Source: Poriferisodalis sp965226645 (GTDB lineage Bacteria > Actinomycetota > Acidimicrobiia > Acidimicrobiales > Poriferisodalaceae). Taken from it: a stretch of DNA of 64,000 nucleotides. The stretch is taken from assembly GCA_965226645.1 (NCBI GenBank), contig CBDDDL010000004.1:186001-250000 (forward strand), in the 5' to 3' direction. Made by a program: the position numbers and the translations under genes. Of the stretch, positions 26,735 to 34,884 are shown in pieces (the first letter of the stretch is position 1; the number at the start of each line of letters is the position of its first letter). The notes beneath the pieces were generated by a model. It was not told where the DNA came from and made no database searches. It saw nothing but the letters and a program-made list of their open reading frames with translations.

Positions 26735-26872
26735 TCGCTTGTGCCCGCTATCGAGACTGAGCTGTTCGCAGTGCGCTCAATCCACAGAACTTTGACTGAT
26801 GTGGCATCTCACGCCTGCGTTGTCGCTTGGTCGGCGGGCAAGAGCGTGAACGGACGCCCCGTCAGCGATTGA
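26735..26872 (+). other. Short leaderless-looking ORF cut off near vapC
   Basis: At the -10-like TAGCGT, 7 nt before GTG 26741, a 43-codon frame (start MPAIETELFAVRSIHRT) runs to a TGA at 26872, antisense to the end of vapC. The promoter-start arrangement is like that of real genes in this window, so this may be the 5' stump of a gene interrupted by the toxin-antitoxin pair, or chance. Confidence 0.25.
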
Positions 26873-27237
26873 ACGACGCGGAAATGCCGTTCGTCGAGCG
26901 TTGCGATGTCGTTGGTTCCATAGCGGTGCGCCAGGACGATGAGCGAAGCGTCAGTCAGGCCGAGGCGAAGGTCCCGGTATCGCTCGACGAGTGCCTGCGC
27001 ACGGATGAGGTCGACGCGATTGAACGAGGCAAGTTCGTATGGTCCTGACGCGAGTTCGGCCAAGACGCCCAGTTCGGCGTCGACACCCGCAATCCGCGCC
27101 GCGAGGTAGTCGATCTCGGCGAGCACGAGCGGCGAGATCACCAGCGGGCGGTCTGAGGAGAGCAAGGCCTGACAAGCGGTGTGCATGCGCTGGCCGCGAA
27201 TCAGGGCCGCCAAGAGAACGCTGGTGTCGACGATCAC
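26809..27237 (-). CDS. vapC: PIN-domain toxin, VapC type
   Basis: 142 residues, one PIN domain. The acidic metal-binding residues are visible: D4 (MIVDTS), E41 (LAEIDYL), D96 (LGLTDASLI) and D115 (IATLDERHF). VapC toxins are Mg-dependent RNases that usually cut tRNA or rRNA. The ATG overlaps the stop of the antitoxin gene (ATGA), the normal arrangement. No degradation is visible, so the toxin should be active. Confidence 0.88.
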   Translation of the reverse strand: MIVDTSVLLAALIRGQRMHTACQALLSSDRPLVISPLVLAEIDYLAARIAGVDAELGVLAELASGPYELASFNRVDLIRAQALVERYRDLRLGLTDASLIVLAHRYGTNDIATLDERHFRVVQSLTGRPFTLLPADQATTQA

Positions 27238-27479
27238 GAACCGAAGGACGGTTCTTCGCCGGAGCGCAGTGATTCCAGGACTTCGTCAACGCGCTCAGCC
27301 AAGGTCGGATCGCCCCAGTCGCCTTCGAAGAGCGGCAGGTTTGGTCGAGTCTGACGGAGGCTGAGCGCTATTTCCAGCGCTTCCCGAACGATGGCTGCCT
27401 CCGAGCGGCCATCCTCCTCGGCCGCCGCCTTGAGACGCTCCTTGAGATCCTCAGGCAGGTAAATCGTCGTCTGTTTCAT
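27234..27479 (-). CDS. vapB: Ribbon-helix-helix antitoxin, VapB/CopG type
   Basis: 81 residues from ATG 27479 (MKQTTIYLPEDLKERLKAAA); ATG 27488 is also possible. The N-terminal strand KQTTIYLPEDL and the helices GRSEAAIVREALEIAL form an RHH DNA-binding domain. The rest (about 45-81) should wrap the toxin. Two direct repeats lie over the start region and may be its own operator. Confidence 0.85.
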   Translation of the reverse strand: MKQTTIYLPEDLKERLKAAAEEDGRSEAAIVREALEIALSLRQTRPNLPLFEGDWGDPTLAERVDEVLESLRSGEEPSFGS

Positions 27480-27481
27480 GA

Positions 27482-27502
27482 CATACATTGTGCCATACAT
27501 TG
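27482..27502 (-). promoter_or_regulatory. Direct repeat CAATGTATG x2, candidate antitoxin operator
   Basis: On the minus strand CAATGTATG occurs at 27502-27494 and again at 27490-27482, a 12-nt period, overlapping the vapB translation start. RHH repressors bind short repeats spaced about one helical turn apart, so autoregulation is plausible. Confidence 0.5.
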
Positions 27503-27642
27503 CCTTGATTCCCGTTGGGCGAGAACGGTCACGTCGAGGTGCTGTCAGGTCTCTACCTCGGTGTTGACGTTCTGGCAACGTAGCGCACCATAGAATTCAT
27601 TGAAACATCATTGAAATTTATGGTTGGATTCGCCGCCGCTGC

Positions 27643-28539
27643 CTAGCGTGGCGGGTCGAGCAGCGCAGGACCGGTGGCTGTGACGGTGACTGTGTCGCCC
27701 ACCGACAGCACTGTGCCTTCGGGATCGATGGTGCAGGCGATACCGAACATGGCGTTGCCTTCGAGCATTCCCCGCATGCCTGGCGAGAACCCTTCGGCGG
27801 AGTCGCACCACCGGTCCTTGCGCAGTACCAAGGCGGGTTCGCGGTGGCGCTCGCCCGTGTCCTGGTCGATCTGGGGGACCGAGCACCGGGGCCACACCAC
27901 CCGAGCGACGAGGTCGGCATCGCCGATTGAGAACTCCGTCCAGGTGTCTTCTGACCACGGTGCTTCGTTGGTGACGATGAGGTTTGCCCGGAATCGTTCG
28001 ATCCCGAAAGGCTCGGTTGCCCGTGCTACGAGATCGTCGAGCGAGGCCGTGTTGGCGACGAGCACCGGAGCTGCGTCGGCGAAGCCGGTGAGCCGTCCCC
28101 GGAAGAGGCGCACCGGGCGGGACGATTCGGGAGTCAGGGCGGCGAGCCTCGCCGGGAAACCCAGGACCTCGCTGAAGAACTCGGCGGCTTCATCTCCCGC
28201 ATCTGCGCACGCAACCTTGTCGCCAATGAGCGCATGGACGGTGACGTCGTTGGCATCAGGCCGCTTCACGTCGATCGTGCCGACATCTGGAGCGCTGATG
28301 GTCAAGCCGCCGTCGATGGGAATTGGCGAAACCGTCGCGAGCGCTGCGTTGCGACGCTGCGTGACCGCCTCGCCGAGGGCGCCGTCCTCGTCGGGAACCG
28401 TCACCACCTGCCATGCGCGATCTCCGTCGAGACCGGTTGCCGACACCGTCACCGAGTCAAGCTCGATACGCCGGCAGCCCTTGATGGGATGGATGGTGAT
28501 CCCTGTGAGCGTTCCGCCAGGGTGGCTCTGTGTTGTCAT
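27643..28539 (-). CDS. MOSC-domain protein (YcbX/mARC type)
   Basis: 298 residues with the MOSC N-terminal beta barrel (about 10-120; LTGITIHPIKGCRRIELDSV) and a MOSC domain (about 150-290). C219 in VVWPRCSVPQID is at the molybdenum-binding cysteine of this family. Proteins of this kind reduce N-hydroxylated compounds or handle sulfur for molybdenum cofactor. No ferredoxin domain is attached, unlike E. coli YcbX. Leaderless start, ATG 6 nt after TAGGGT. Confidence 0.87.
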   Translation of the reverse strand: MTTQSHPGGTLTGITIHPIKGCRRIELDSVTVSATGLDGDRAWQVVTVPDEDGALGEAVTQRRNAALATVSPIPIDGGLTISAPDVGTIDVKRPDANDVTVHALIGDKVACADAGDEAAEFFSEVLGFPARLAALTPESSRPVRLFRGRLTGFADAAPVLVANTASLDDLVARATEPFGIERFRANLIVTNEAPWSEDTWTEFSIGDADLVARVVWPRCSVPQIDQDTGERHREPALVLRKDRWCDSAEGFSPGMRGMLEGNAMFGIACTIDPEGTVLSVGDTVTVTATGPALLDPPR

Positions 28540-28545
28540 GGCCAG

Positions 28546-28551
28546 ACCCTA
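28546..28551 (-). promoter_or_regulatory. -10 hexamer TAGGGT for the leaderless MOSC gene
   Basis: On the minus strand TAGGGT ends 6 nt before the ATG whose first base is 28539. Confidence 0.55.
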
Positions 28552-28655
28552 GGTTCGCCGCGCATCGTCGGCGCAGTGAACTCGAAGGACAGGTGCTGAT
28601 CACCGAAACAGGCAACGAGGTGCTGACGACCTTGCAGCTCGGGTTAGTCGGTCGG

Positions 28656-29015
28656 TCAGGAGTTGTTGGCTAGCGCCGCCACTTTGTCCAGGATTTCCTG
28701 CGGAAGCGACTGCGGCAGGTCGGGGAATGTTTGCTCGTCTTCGAATGGGGGCGGGATGCGGCTTCTGTCCATGTCCGGCGGGATCAAGTCTTCGTACATG
28801 GCCGGGTCGGGCTTGTAGATGCCGAACACGCCGTCGCGGTCGTACGCAACGCCCTCGCCTGCTAGGTACGCCTCAAGATGTGCATTCTTCGCCGCCCGAA
28901 TCAGGGACCGCTCGACGCTCGCCGTGAACTCGGGACCCGAGAACCGCAGACGGCCATTGGCGTTCAAGCCATTTTGCTGGGCGCATCCATCGGTCGCATC
29001 GACTGGATCAGGCAA
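28656..29015 (-). CDS. Hypothetical protein, possible antitoxin partner of a lost zeta-like toxin
   Basis: Up to 119 residues from TTG 29015; a start at TTG about 16 codons later is also possible. The core FTASVERSLIRAAKNAHLEA followed by GEGVAYDRDGVFGIYKPDP resembles small proteins paired with zeta/AAA-type toxins, in which a helix is followed by a short strand carrying a DG turn; this is from memory and weak. It overlaps the end of the zeta-toxin-like remnant by 8 nt, as expected for a former two-gene operon. The Pro-rich tail is of unknown use. Confidence 0.45.
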   Translation of the reverse strand: MPDPVDATDGCAQQNGLNANGRLRFSGPEFTASVERSLIRAAKNAHLEAYLAGEGVAYDRDGVFGIYKPDPAMYEDLIPPDMDRSRIPPPFEDEQTFPDLPQSLPQEILDKVAALANNS

Positions 29016-29181
29016 GACTGGTGCGCCGTTCGATCATCCGTGGCCGCTTCCCCCGGCTGTCCCACAACTCCCATTTGTCGACGACGGGCGAGTACAGGTT
29101 CCAGAAGTTCTCTAAGCCCGAATGGTATCGCCTGCGCACCATCTGGTCTGGCACGTGATGCCCGCCGAGGGAGACCCTCCG
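29008..29181 (-). pseudogene. C-terminal remnant of a zeta-toxin-like kinase gene
   Basis: Reading the minus strand to the TGA at 29010-29008 gives RRVSLGGHHVPDQMV, then RRRYHSGLENFWNLYSPVVD and KWELWDSRGKRPRMIERR. This matches the C-terminal part of zeta-toxin/AAA kinase proteins (GGHxVP, RRRYxxGLxNF, LYxPxxDxWxLxDNS). The P-loop half is missing; upstream sequence is unlike the family and soon meets the 3' end of the carboxylase gene. It therefore looks like a toxin gene truncated by deletion or rearrangement. Confidence 0.6.
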
Positions 29182-29246
29182 ACGCGATGGTGTGGTGCTC
29201 GCCCGAAGCGGATTCGTCGCCTCTCCTGCCTGCCTCTGCCATCCGT

Positions 29247-31133
29247 TCAGTGCTGCTCGAAGCTGACCAGCACCTGGTTCGCCTCGACGGCATCGCCGGG
29301 GGCGCAGCGCACTTCGGCGACAGTGCCGGTGCCGTGGGCGGTGAGCGAGTGGAGCATCTTCATGGCTTCCACCACCACGACCGTGTCGCCGGTGGCCACG
29401 ACGTCGCCGGGTACGACGGCCACCTCGACAACGACGGCGGGGAACGGTGCTGCGACGGCGTCAGCCGAACCCGTGTCATCAGTGGCCGTCGGCGCCCAGG
29501 CGTCGGACCGATCGGGGACATCGAACGTGACCGTGTGGCCGTCCAAGTTGACCGCCACCGAGTCCGCATCGGTACTGCTGGCGACCACGGCGTTCACGTC
29601 AGCGCCGAGGATCGTCGTCGCCGGAACCTCGTAGAGATCGCCCGCAGCGTCACGAAGCAGCACTGCTGCCAAAGTTCGATGATCGGTCAGCCGGAACGGC
29701 CCAAGTGCTGCCCAGGGCCCGCTGTCGAGGCAGGTTCGCTCTCGTTGCACCGAGGCCAGCCAAGCCGCAGCGGCAACTCCAGCGGCGTCGCTGCTCGACG
29801 CAGGTGCGGGCATCTCGGCCGAGGCGAGAGAGTCGATCACGTTGGTGGTCATCTCCCCACCGCGCAGCAGGGGCGTGTTCACCAGCCAGCGCAGGAAGCC
29901 GGCGTTGGTCGGCACTGGCCCGAGTACGAGCCCGTCGAGCGCGTCGCTCATCGCGTCGAGCGCCGCCGCCCGCTCGGAACGGCTCACCACCAGCTTGGCC
30001 ACGAGCGGGTCGTAGTAGGGCGTGATGGCACTGCCGGGCTCGACCGCGGAGTCCCAGCGCACGCCTTTGGGTACCCGCACGTGGCGAACCGGACCCGCTC
30101 GGGGGCTGAAGCCGTCGGCAGGATCCTCGGCGTTGATGCGGGCTTCGATGCTGTGGCCGGTGAACGTCACCTCGGATTGGCCAAAGCCGAGCGCTGCCCC
30201 GCCCGCAACGTGTAGCTGCAGCTCCACGAGATCGAGACCGGTGATCGCCTCGGTGACGGGATGCTCGACTTGCAGGCGGGTGTTCATCTCCAGGAAGAAG
30301 AACTTTCCTGTGTCGGCATCGACGATGAACTCCACTGTCCCGGCGTTGTCGTACGAGATATGGCGGGCAAGGGCCACGGCCGCTTCGTGGAGGCCCTCTC
30401 GGGTGGCGTCGGGAAGGTTCGGCGCCGGCGCCTCTTCCAGCAGCTTCTGGTAGCGGCGCTGCGAGGAGCAGTCGCGAGTGCCGAGGTGAACGACGTTGCC
30501 GTGCTGGTCGCCGACCACCTGCACCTCGACATGGCGCGGACGTTCGATGTACCGCTCGACGATGATCCGGTCGTCACCGAACGAACGCAGCGCTTCGGTG
30601 CGTGCCGCTGCCAGCGCAGCATCGAACTCGGCGGGGGAGCGCACGATGCGGATGCCCTTGCCGCCCCCTCCAGCCGATGCCTTCACCAGCACCGGGAAGC
30701 CGATCTGCCGGGCAGCAGCGCTCAAATCGCCAACCGATGCGCCGGGGATCGTCGGGACACAGGCAACCTCGGCGATCGACCTGGCTTCCACCTTGGCACC
30801 CATCTGAGAGATGGCTCCGGGGTGAGGTCCCACCCATGTCAAGCCCGCGTCGAGCACCGCTTGGGCGAACTCAGGGTTCTCCGACAGGAAGCCGTACCCG
30901 GGGTGGACGGCGTCGGCGCAAACATCCGCGGCTGCGGACAGAATGGCCGAGACGTCCAGATAGGACCGGTCGAGCGCTGCGGGGCCGATGCAACGTGATT
31001 CATCTGCGTCGCGGACGAACGGCGCATCCCGGTCGGGCTCGGCCCACACCGCGACAGTGCGCCATCCCAAGCGCCGCGCGGTCGCGAAGACCCGGCTCGC
31101 GATCTCGCCCCGATTGGCGACCAGCAGCTTCAC
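29247..31133 (-). CDS. Acyl-CoA carboxylase alpha chain: biotin carboxylase plus biotin carrier domain
   Basis: 628 residues from GTG 31133 (VKLLVANRGEIASRVF). Biotin carboxylase N-domain 1-115, ATP-grasp 116-330 with GGGGKGIRI, C-domain with EMNTRLQVEHPVTEAITG, and a C-terminal biotinyl domain with K592 in VEAMKML. It carboxylates its own biotin with bicarbonate and ATP and hands CO2 to the beta chain encoded 32 nt upstream. The pair resembles methylcrotonyl-CoA or geranyl-CoA carboxylase; which acyl-CoA is used cannot be decided here. Confidence 0.92.
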   Translation of the reverse strand: MKLLVANRGEIASRVFATARRLGWRTVAVWAEPDRDAPFVRDADESRCIGPAALDRSYLDVSAILSAAADVCADAVHPGYGFLSENPEFAQAVLDAGLTWVGPHPGAISQMGAKVEARSIAEVACVPTIPGASVGDLSAAARQIGFPVLVKASAGGGGKGIRIVRSPAEFDAALAAARTEALRSFGDDRIIVERYIERPRHVEVQVVGDQHGNVVHLGTRDCSSQRRYQKLLEEAPAPNLPDATREGLHEAAVALARHISYDNAGTVEFIVDADTGKFFFLEMNTRLQVEHPVTEAITGLDLVELQLHVAGGAALGFGQSEVTFTGHSIEARINAEDPADGFSPRAGPVRHVRVPKGVRWDSAVEPGSAITPYYDPLVAKLVVSRSERAAALDAMSDALDGLVLGPVPTNAGFLRWLVNTPLLRGGEMTTNVIDSLASAEMPAPASSSDAAGVAAAAWLASVQRERTCLDSGPWAALGPFRLTDHRTLAAVLLRDAAGDLYEVPATTILGADVNAVVASSTDADSVAVNLDGHTVTFDVPDRSDAWAPTATDDTGSADAVAAPFPAVVVEVAVVPGDVVATGDTVVVVEAMKMLHSLTAHGTGTVAEVRCAPGDAVEANQVLVSFEQH

Positions 31134-31165
31134 GACGTCAGGCTCATAAAAGGGACGGCCTCCAG

Positions 31166-32788
31166 CTACATCCGGTACACGAGGCCGCGGCCAATCGCCG
31201 GGGCGTCCTGGCGAGCTGCCAGCGCGAGGCACAGCCCGAGGGCATCACGTGTGTCGACCGGGTCGATGAGACCGTCGTCCCAGAGGCGGGCCGTGGCGTA
31301 AAACGGGTCGCTCTGGCGTTGGTACTGGTCGGCCACCTCCGCTCGCATTGCAGCGATCTCTTCGTCGGTGGTCTCGGTGCCCCGCATCCCGGCCAGCCTG
31401 ATGTCGACGAGCACGGTCTGGGCTGTCTCGGCGGACATGGTTGCGATACGGCTGTTGGGCCATGCGAACAGAAACCTGGGATTGAAGCCCCGTCCGCACA
31501 TGCCGTAGTTGCCGGCCCCGTACGAACCGCCGATGAGCACCGTGTAGCGGGGGACTGTCGCGTTCGCGACGGCAGCGACCATCTTCGCCCCGTGCTTCGC
31601 GATGCCAGCCGCCTCGGAGTCGCTGCCCACCATGTAGCCGGTCGTGTTCTGCAGGAACAGCAACGGCACCCGGCGCTGCTCGCACAGTTCGATGAAGTGG
31701 GTGGCCTTGAGGGCGTCGGAGGAGAAGATGATCCCGTTGTTGGCGATGACGCCGACCTGGTGTCCCCAGATGCGGGCGAAGCCACAGGTGATGTCGGTGC
31801 CCCACTCGGGCTTGAACTCGCCGTAGCGAGAGCCGTCGACGAGCCGGGCGATGATCTCGCGGGCGTCGAAGCCGATGCGATCATCAGCGGAGATGACGCC
31901 ATAGATCTCCGTCGGGTCGTAGTGAGGCGTCTCGGGTTCGGCCCACGACAGCCAGCCTTCGCGATGGTCGACTGCCCGTTGGTTCGCAGCCGAGCACAAT
32001 TCGCGCAGCTTGCCGTAGGCAGAGCGCTCGTCAGGGGCCATGTAGTCAGAGACCCCCGACACGCGGGTGTGCAGTGCCGCACCGCCCAGGTCATCGGGCT
32101 CGATGATCTCGCCAAGGGCGGCCTTCACGATCGGCGGTCCGCCCAGATAGATCCGACCGATGCCCGAGACCATGATGACCTCGTCGCTGAGTGCCGGAAC
32201 GTAGGCGCCGCCAGCGGTACAGCCGCCCAGCACTACTGAGATTTGCGGCAGGCCCATGGCCGAGAGCCGAGCCTGGCGGTAGAAGCTTCCGCCGAAGTGA
32301 TCTTTGTCGGGGAAGATGTCGTCCTGCAGCGGCAAGAACGCCCCGCCGGAGTCGACGAGGTAGATGACGCCGAGGCCGTTTTCTGAGGCGATGTCCTGGG
32401 CCCGCACGTGCTTCTTGATGCTGACCGGCAGCAGCGACCCGCCTTTGACCGTGGCGTCGTTGGCAATGAACATCCACGGCACGCCGTACACCACGCCGAT
32501 GCCGGTGACGATCCCCGCTCCGGGAGCGCTGTTGTCGTAGAGCTCCCAGCCGGCCAATGTGGACAGTTCTAAGAACGGCGTGTCGGGGTCGCAGACGAGA
32601 TCGATCCGATCCCGAGGCAGGATCTTCCCCCGGCTGTGATGCCGCTCGATGGAGCGCTCGCGGCCGGCACCGCCGCTGATCGCAAACTCCTGACGCTCAC
32701 GCAGCACCGCGAGCAAGTCTGCGTAGGCAGCGGCGTTCTTTGCGAAATCATCGCTGCGGGGATCGATGCGGCTTGCGAACTGTCTCAT
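31166..32788 (-). CDS. Acyl-CoA carboxylase beta chain (methylcrotonyl-CoA carboxylase type)
   Basis: 540 residues; ATG 32788 with AGGAG upstream is preferred over an extension with no family similarity. Two carboxyltransferase domains are present. KKHVRAQDIASENGLGVIYL, LGGCTAGGAYVPALSDE and IGGSYGAGNYGMCGRGFNPR are characteristic of the MccB branch, which differs from the PccB-like protein at 11935-13539. It is encoded between the PIN toxin gene (23 nt) and the alpha chain (32 nt). Leucine or isoprenoid breakdown is the probable context, by family. Confidence 0.9.
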   Translation of the reverse strand: MRQFASRIDPRSDDFAKNAAAYADLLAVLRERQEFAISGGAGRERSIERHHSRGKILPRDRIDLVCDPDTPFLELSTLAGWELYDNSAPGAGIVTGIGVVYGVPWMFIANDATVKGGSLLPVSIKKHVRAQDIASENGLGVIYLVDSGGAFLPLQDDIFPDKDHFGGSFYRQARLSAMGLPQISVVLGGCTAGGAYVPALSDEVIMVSGIGRIYLGGPPIVKAALGEIIEPDDLGGAALHTRVSGVSDYMAPDERSAYGKLRELCSAANQRAVDHREGWLSWAEPETPHYDPTEIYGVISADDRIGFDAREIIARLVDGSRYGEFKPEWGTDITCGFARIWGHQVGVIANNGIIFSSDALKATHFIELCEQRRVPLLFLQNTTGYMVGSDSEAAGIAKHGAKMVAAVANATVPRYTVLIGGSYGAGNYGMCGRGFNPRFLFAWPNSRIATMSAETAQTVLVDIRLAGMRGTETTDEEIAAMRAEVADQYQRQSDPFYATARLWDDGLIDPVDTRDALGLCLALAARQDAPAIGRGLVYRM

Positions 32789-32811
32789 GTGCCGGGGGGC
32801 TCCTGATCGGC

Positions 32812-33180
32812 CTAGCGGATCTGGGTGATGCGAGCGCTTGCGCCCCATGATCGGTCTGCGGTGAGTATCACTGCATCGAGCCGCTCGCCGAGAGCGAGAC
32901 ACAGGCGGTCAGCCAGCGACAAGCCTTCTCCGGGCCTCCAGCGGTGGGCTGCCCACTCAGCGTCGGCCGAGGTGACCGGCTCAATTCGCAATTGGTAGCT
33001 CATCAACAGGGCGCGGGCTTCGTTCCATCTGCGACCGGCAGCCAGCATCTTCTGTGCTGCCTCGCTCCAGTTTGCAGCACCGCATCGGGCGCCGCCGAGG
33101 AGAGCCTCCTCGACCAGAGCGTCGCCGGCCTCGCCCTTCAGCCGGGCAAGCAGCGCGGAAGCATCCAAGACGGTGGTCAC
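32812..33180 (-). CDS. vapC: PIN-domain toxin, VapC type
   Basis: 122 residues with acidic PIN residues D6 (VLDASALLA), E40 (NWSEAAQK), D91 (SLADRLCLA) and D109 (LTADRSW). The ATG overlaps the stop of the AbrB-type antitoxin gene (ATGA). It ends 23 nt before the acyl-CoA carboxylase beta gene on the same strand, so transcripts may run from the toxin pair into the metabolic genes. It belongs to a different PIN subgroup from the toxin at 26809-27237. Confidence 0.87.
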   Translation of the reverse strand: MTTVLDASALLARLKGEAGDALVEEALLGGARCGAANWSEAAQKMLAAGRRWNEARALLMSYQLRIEPVTSADAEWAAHRWRPGEGLSLADRLCLALGERLDAVILTADRSWGASARITQIR

Positions 33181-33422
33181 CCGGCGTCTTCTTGCGACGA
33201 CTCGCTCCGACGGTCTCTCAGCAGCTCGCTGACGAGGTCCGTGCCTTGAAGATCGTGCCGCACGCGAGCACTCAGTTGCTCCCGGGTCATCAGGACCATC
33301 CCGTCCGGAGCGTCGAGGAGCACAAGCGGCGTTCCGGGTGTCAGGCCCGACCGACTCCGTACTTCGGCGGGAACGACGAGCCGGCCTCGGTCTCCCATCA
33401 CGATATTGAATGTCCCACTCAC
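33177..33422 (-). CDS. vapB: AbrB/MazE-type (SpoVT-fold) antitoxin
   Basis: 81 residues from the leaderless GTG 33422. The swapped-hairpin DNA-binding domain is clear: MGDRGRLVVPAEVRSRSGLTPGTP. The C-terminal part (about 40-81) should bind the toxin. A longer frame upstream is ignored, since TATAGT 6 nt before GTG fixes the start. It pairs with the PIN toxin that overlaps it. Confidence 0.87.
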   Translation of the reverse strand: MSGTFNIVMGDRGRLVVPAEVRSRSGLTPGTPLVLLDAPDGMVLMTREQLSARVRHDLQGTDLVSELLRDRRSESSQEDAG

Positions 33423-33428
33423 ATTTCT

Positions 33429-33434
33429 ACTATA
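33429..33434 (-). promoter_or_regulatory. -10 hexamer TATAGT for the leaderless antitoxin gene
   Basis: On the minus strand TATAGT is followed by AGAAAT and GTG. It is the closest to the -10 consensus in the window. The following 200 nt up to 33636 show no gene. Confidence 0.6.
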
Positions 33435-33635
33435 CCATTCAAATGTCCACAGTGGGATTCCCGCGTCAGCCTGGGTTGCAGCACCGCCCATCAGCTCATG
33501 TCCCCGCGGATCATCAAGACACTTGGCCAACTTGGGATGGGCGCAGTTCAGTTCTGTCGGTCGGGCTACGACGACGAACTCTCCGCGAGAGCAAGCGGGC
33601 TTCGATTGCTGAGCGACGCAGAGGCCCGCGCGGAG

Positions 33636-34826
33636 TCAGAAATTGCGGTCGCCTGAATCCTGGCCCAGCAGCACCCGACCGGCGGTGTCCATCTGGTAGC
33701 TGCCGACCATGAAGTGTCCGGCCACTGCTCGCACGTCGTTGAGCAGCGCACCGAGCGGCGAGGCGGTGAAATTCGCGGTACTGCCAGCTGCTGTTACAAG
33801 CGTCTCGACGGCTTCGATGCAGTTCTGGACGCTCCACGAGCATGCCAAGCGGGCACGGGCGTGCTGCTGCGGGGTGATCTCGCCGCCGGCCGATGCTGTT
33901 TCCCACAGCCGGTCGAGCTGGTCTGCCACGAAGGCTCGACCCGCGCCCAGCAGCGCCTCGGCGCGCGCCATCGCGGCGTGCGCGTCGGGCCGCGCCACCA
34001 GTTCCGAGCGGGCGAACAGCGGCGTTTTCGTGTCGGCCAAGGCTGCGAACTCGTCGATGGCTCGGCGGGCGATTCCTGACGCAACGCCGGTCTTGGGGAA
34101 TGGGAAGCGGAGTCCCGACGGCAGCCGGTAGAAGGGGTGTTCATTGGGTTTGGGCAACGAATAGTTCTCGACGACGGCCGCCCGGTCGTTGGGCACGAAT
34201 AGGTCGGCGAGCACTACATCGTGGCTGCCGGTTCCTCGCAGGCCCACGGTGTGCCAGGTGTCTTCGACGCACGCTTGGTCGGCCGGCACCAAGACGTGGC
34301 AGACCTGCTTGGGCAAGGTGCCGTCGACAACGTTGGCGACCACCCACCAGTCGGCACCGGTGCAGCCGCTCACGAACGTCCAGCGCCCGTTGACCTTCCA
34401 GCCGCCGTCCACCGGCCTCGCGATTCCGCGAGGCACGCCTGAGCCGGCGATAACCACATCGGGGTGCATGGCATAGAAGCCCGAAACGGTCTCGTGTTCG
34501 AGATGCGCTGCGAAGATCTCGGCTTCCTCATTGCAGGTCATGGCGACCCACCCGGTGGACGGGTGCTCGTAGGACACTCGGTGGGTGAACTCGATGAATT
34601 CGGCAGGGTGGCGGCCCAAGCCACCGAGTTCTTCGGGCACGAGCATTCGCATCAGGCCGCGCCGCCCCATCTCGACCAGGACGCCCCGGTTGGGATTGCG
34701 CTTGGCGTCGCTCGCGTCACCGCCCGCCCGGACGCGAGCCAGCAGCACTTCGTCGAGTTCGGCAGGTTTGCCGGTTGGTCGTTCGGCTGGCTTGTCGATG
34801 CGGCGCGAAGACGCAGAGTCTGCCAT
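33636..34826 (-). CDS. Acyl-CoA dehydrogenase-fold flavoprotein (HsaA-like monooxygenase type)
   Basis: 396 residues of the acyl-CoA dehydrogenase fold: LVPEELGGLGRHPAEFIEFTHRV near the start, the mid-domain FVSGCTGADWWVV and GLRGTGSHDVVLADLFVP, then the helical C-terminal domain. GTGSHDV and lack of an obvious catalytic Glu fit the two-component flavin monooxygenase branch (HsaA, HpaB-like group D) better than true dehydrogenases. These hydroxylate phenols using reduced flavin from a partner. Leaderless ATG 6 nt after TAGCTT. It is divergent from the double CoA-transferase gene. Confidence 0.82.
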   Translation of the reverse strand: MADSASSRRIDKPAERPTGKPAELDEVLLARVRAGGDASDAKRNPNRGVLVEMGRRGLMRMLVPEELGGLGRHPAEFIEFTHRVSYEHPSTGWVAMTCNEEAEIFAAHLEHETVSGFYAMHPDVVIAGSGVPRGIARPVDGGWKVNGRWTFVSGCTGADWWVVANVVDGTLPKQVCHVLVPADQACVEDTWHTVGLRGTGSHDVVLADLFVPNDRAAVVENYSLPKPNEHPFYRLPSGLRFPFPKTGVASGIARRAIDEFAALADTKTPLFARSELVARPDAHAAMARAEALLGAGRAFVADQLDRLWETASAGGEITPQQHARARLACSWSVQNCIEAVETLVTAAGSTANFTASPLGALLNDVRAVAGHFMVGSYQMDTAGRVLLGQDSGDRNF

Positions 34827-34832
34827 CCGGGC

Positions 34833-34838
34833 AAGCTA
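34833..34838 (-). promoter_or_regulatory. -10 hexamer TAGCTT for the leaderless flavoprotein gene
   Basis: On the minus strand TAGCTT ends 6 nt before the ATG at 34826. Confidence 0.55.
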
Positions 34839-34865
34839 ACCGCAGCCAAGCCGCAGTCGCCTGCG

Positions 34866-34871
34866 TATCGT
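34866..34871 (+). promoter_or_regulatory. -10 hexamer TATCGT upstream of a leader ORF
   Basis: TATCGT lies 13 nt before the ATG of a 13-codon ORF (34885-34926), whose stop overlaps the CoA-transferase start. It would be the promoter of that unit and faces away from the flavoprotein promoter 30 nt away. Confidence 0.4.
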
Positions 34872-34884
34872 CTCGGGGCGACCA

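Noticed and set aside
33435..33635. Possible gene in the gap before the HsaA-like gene
   Set aside because: No frame of reasonable length with protein-like composition or start signal was seen on either strand.
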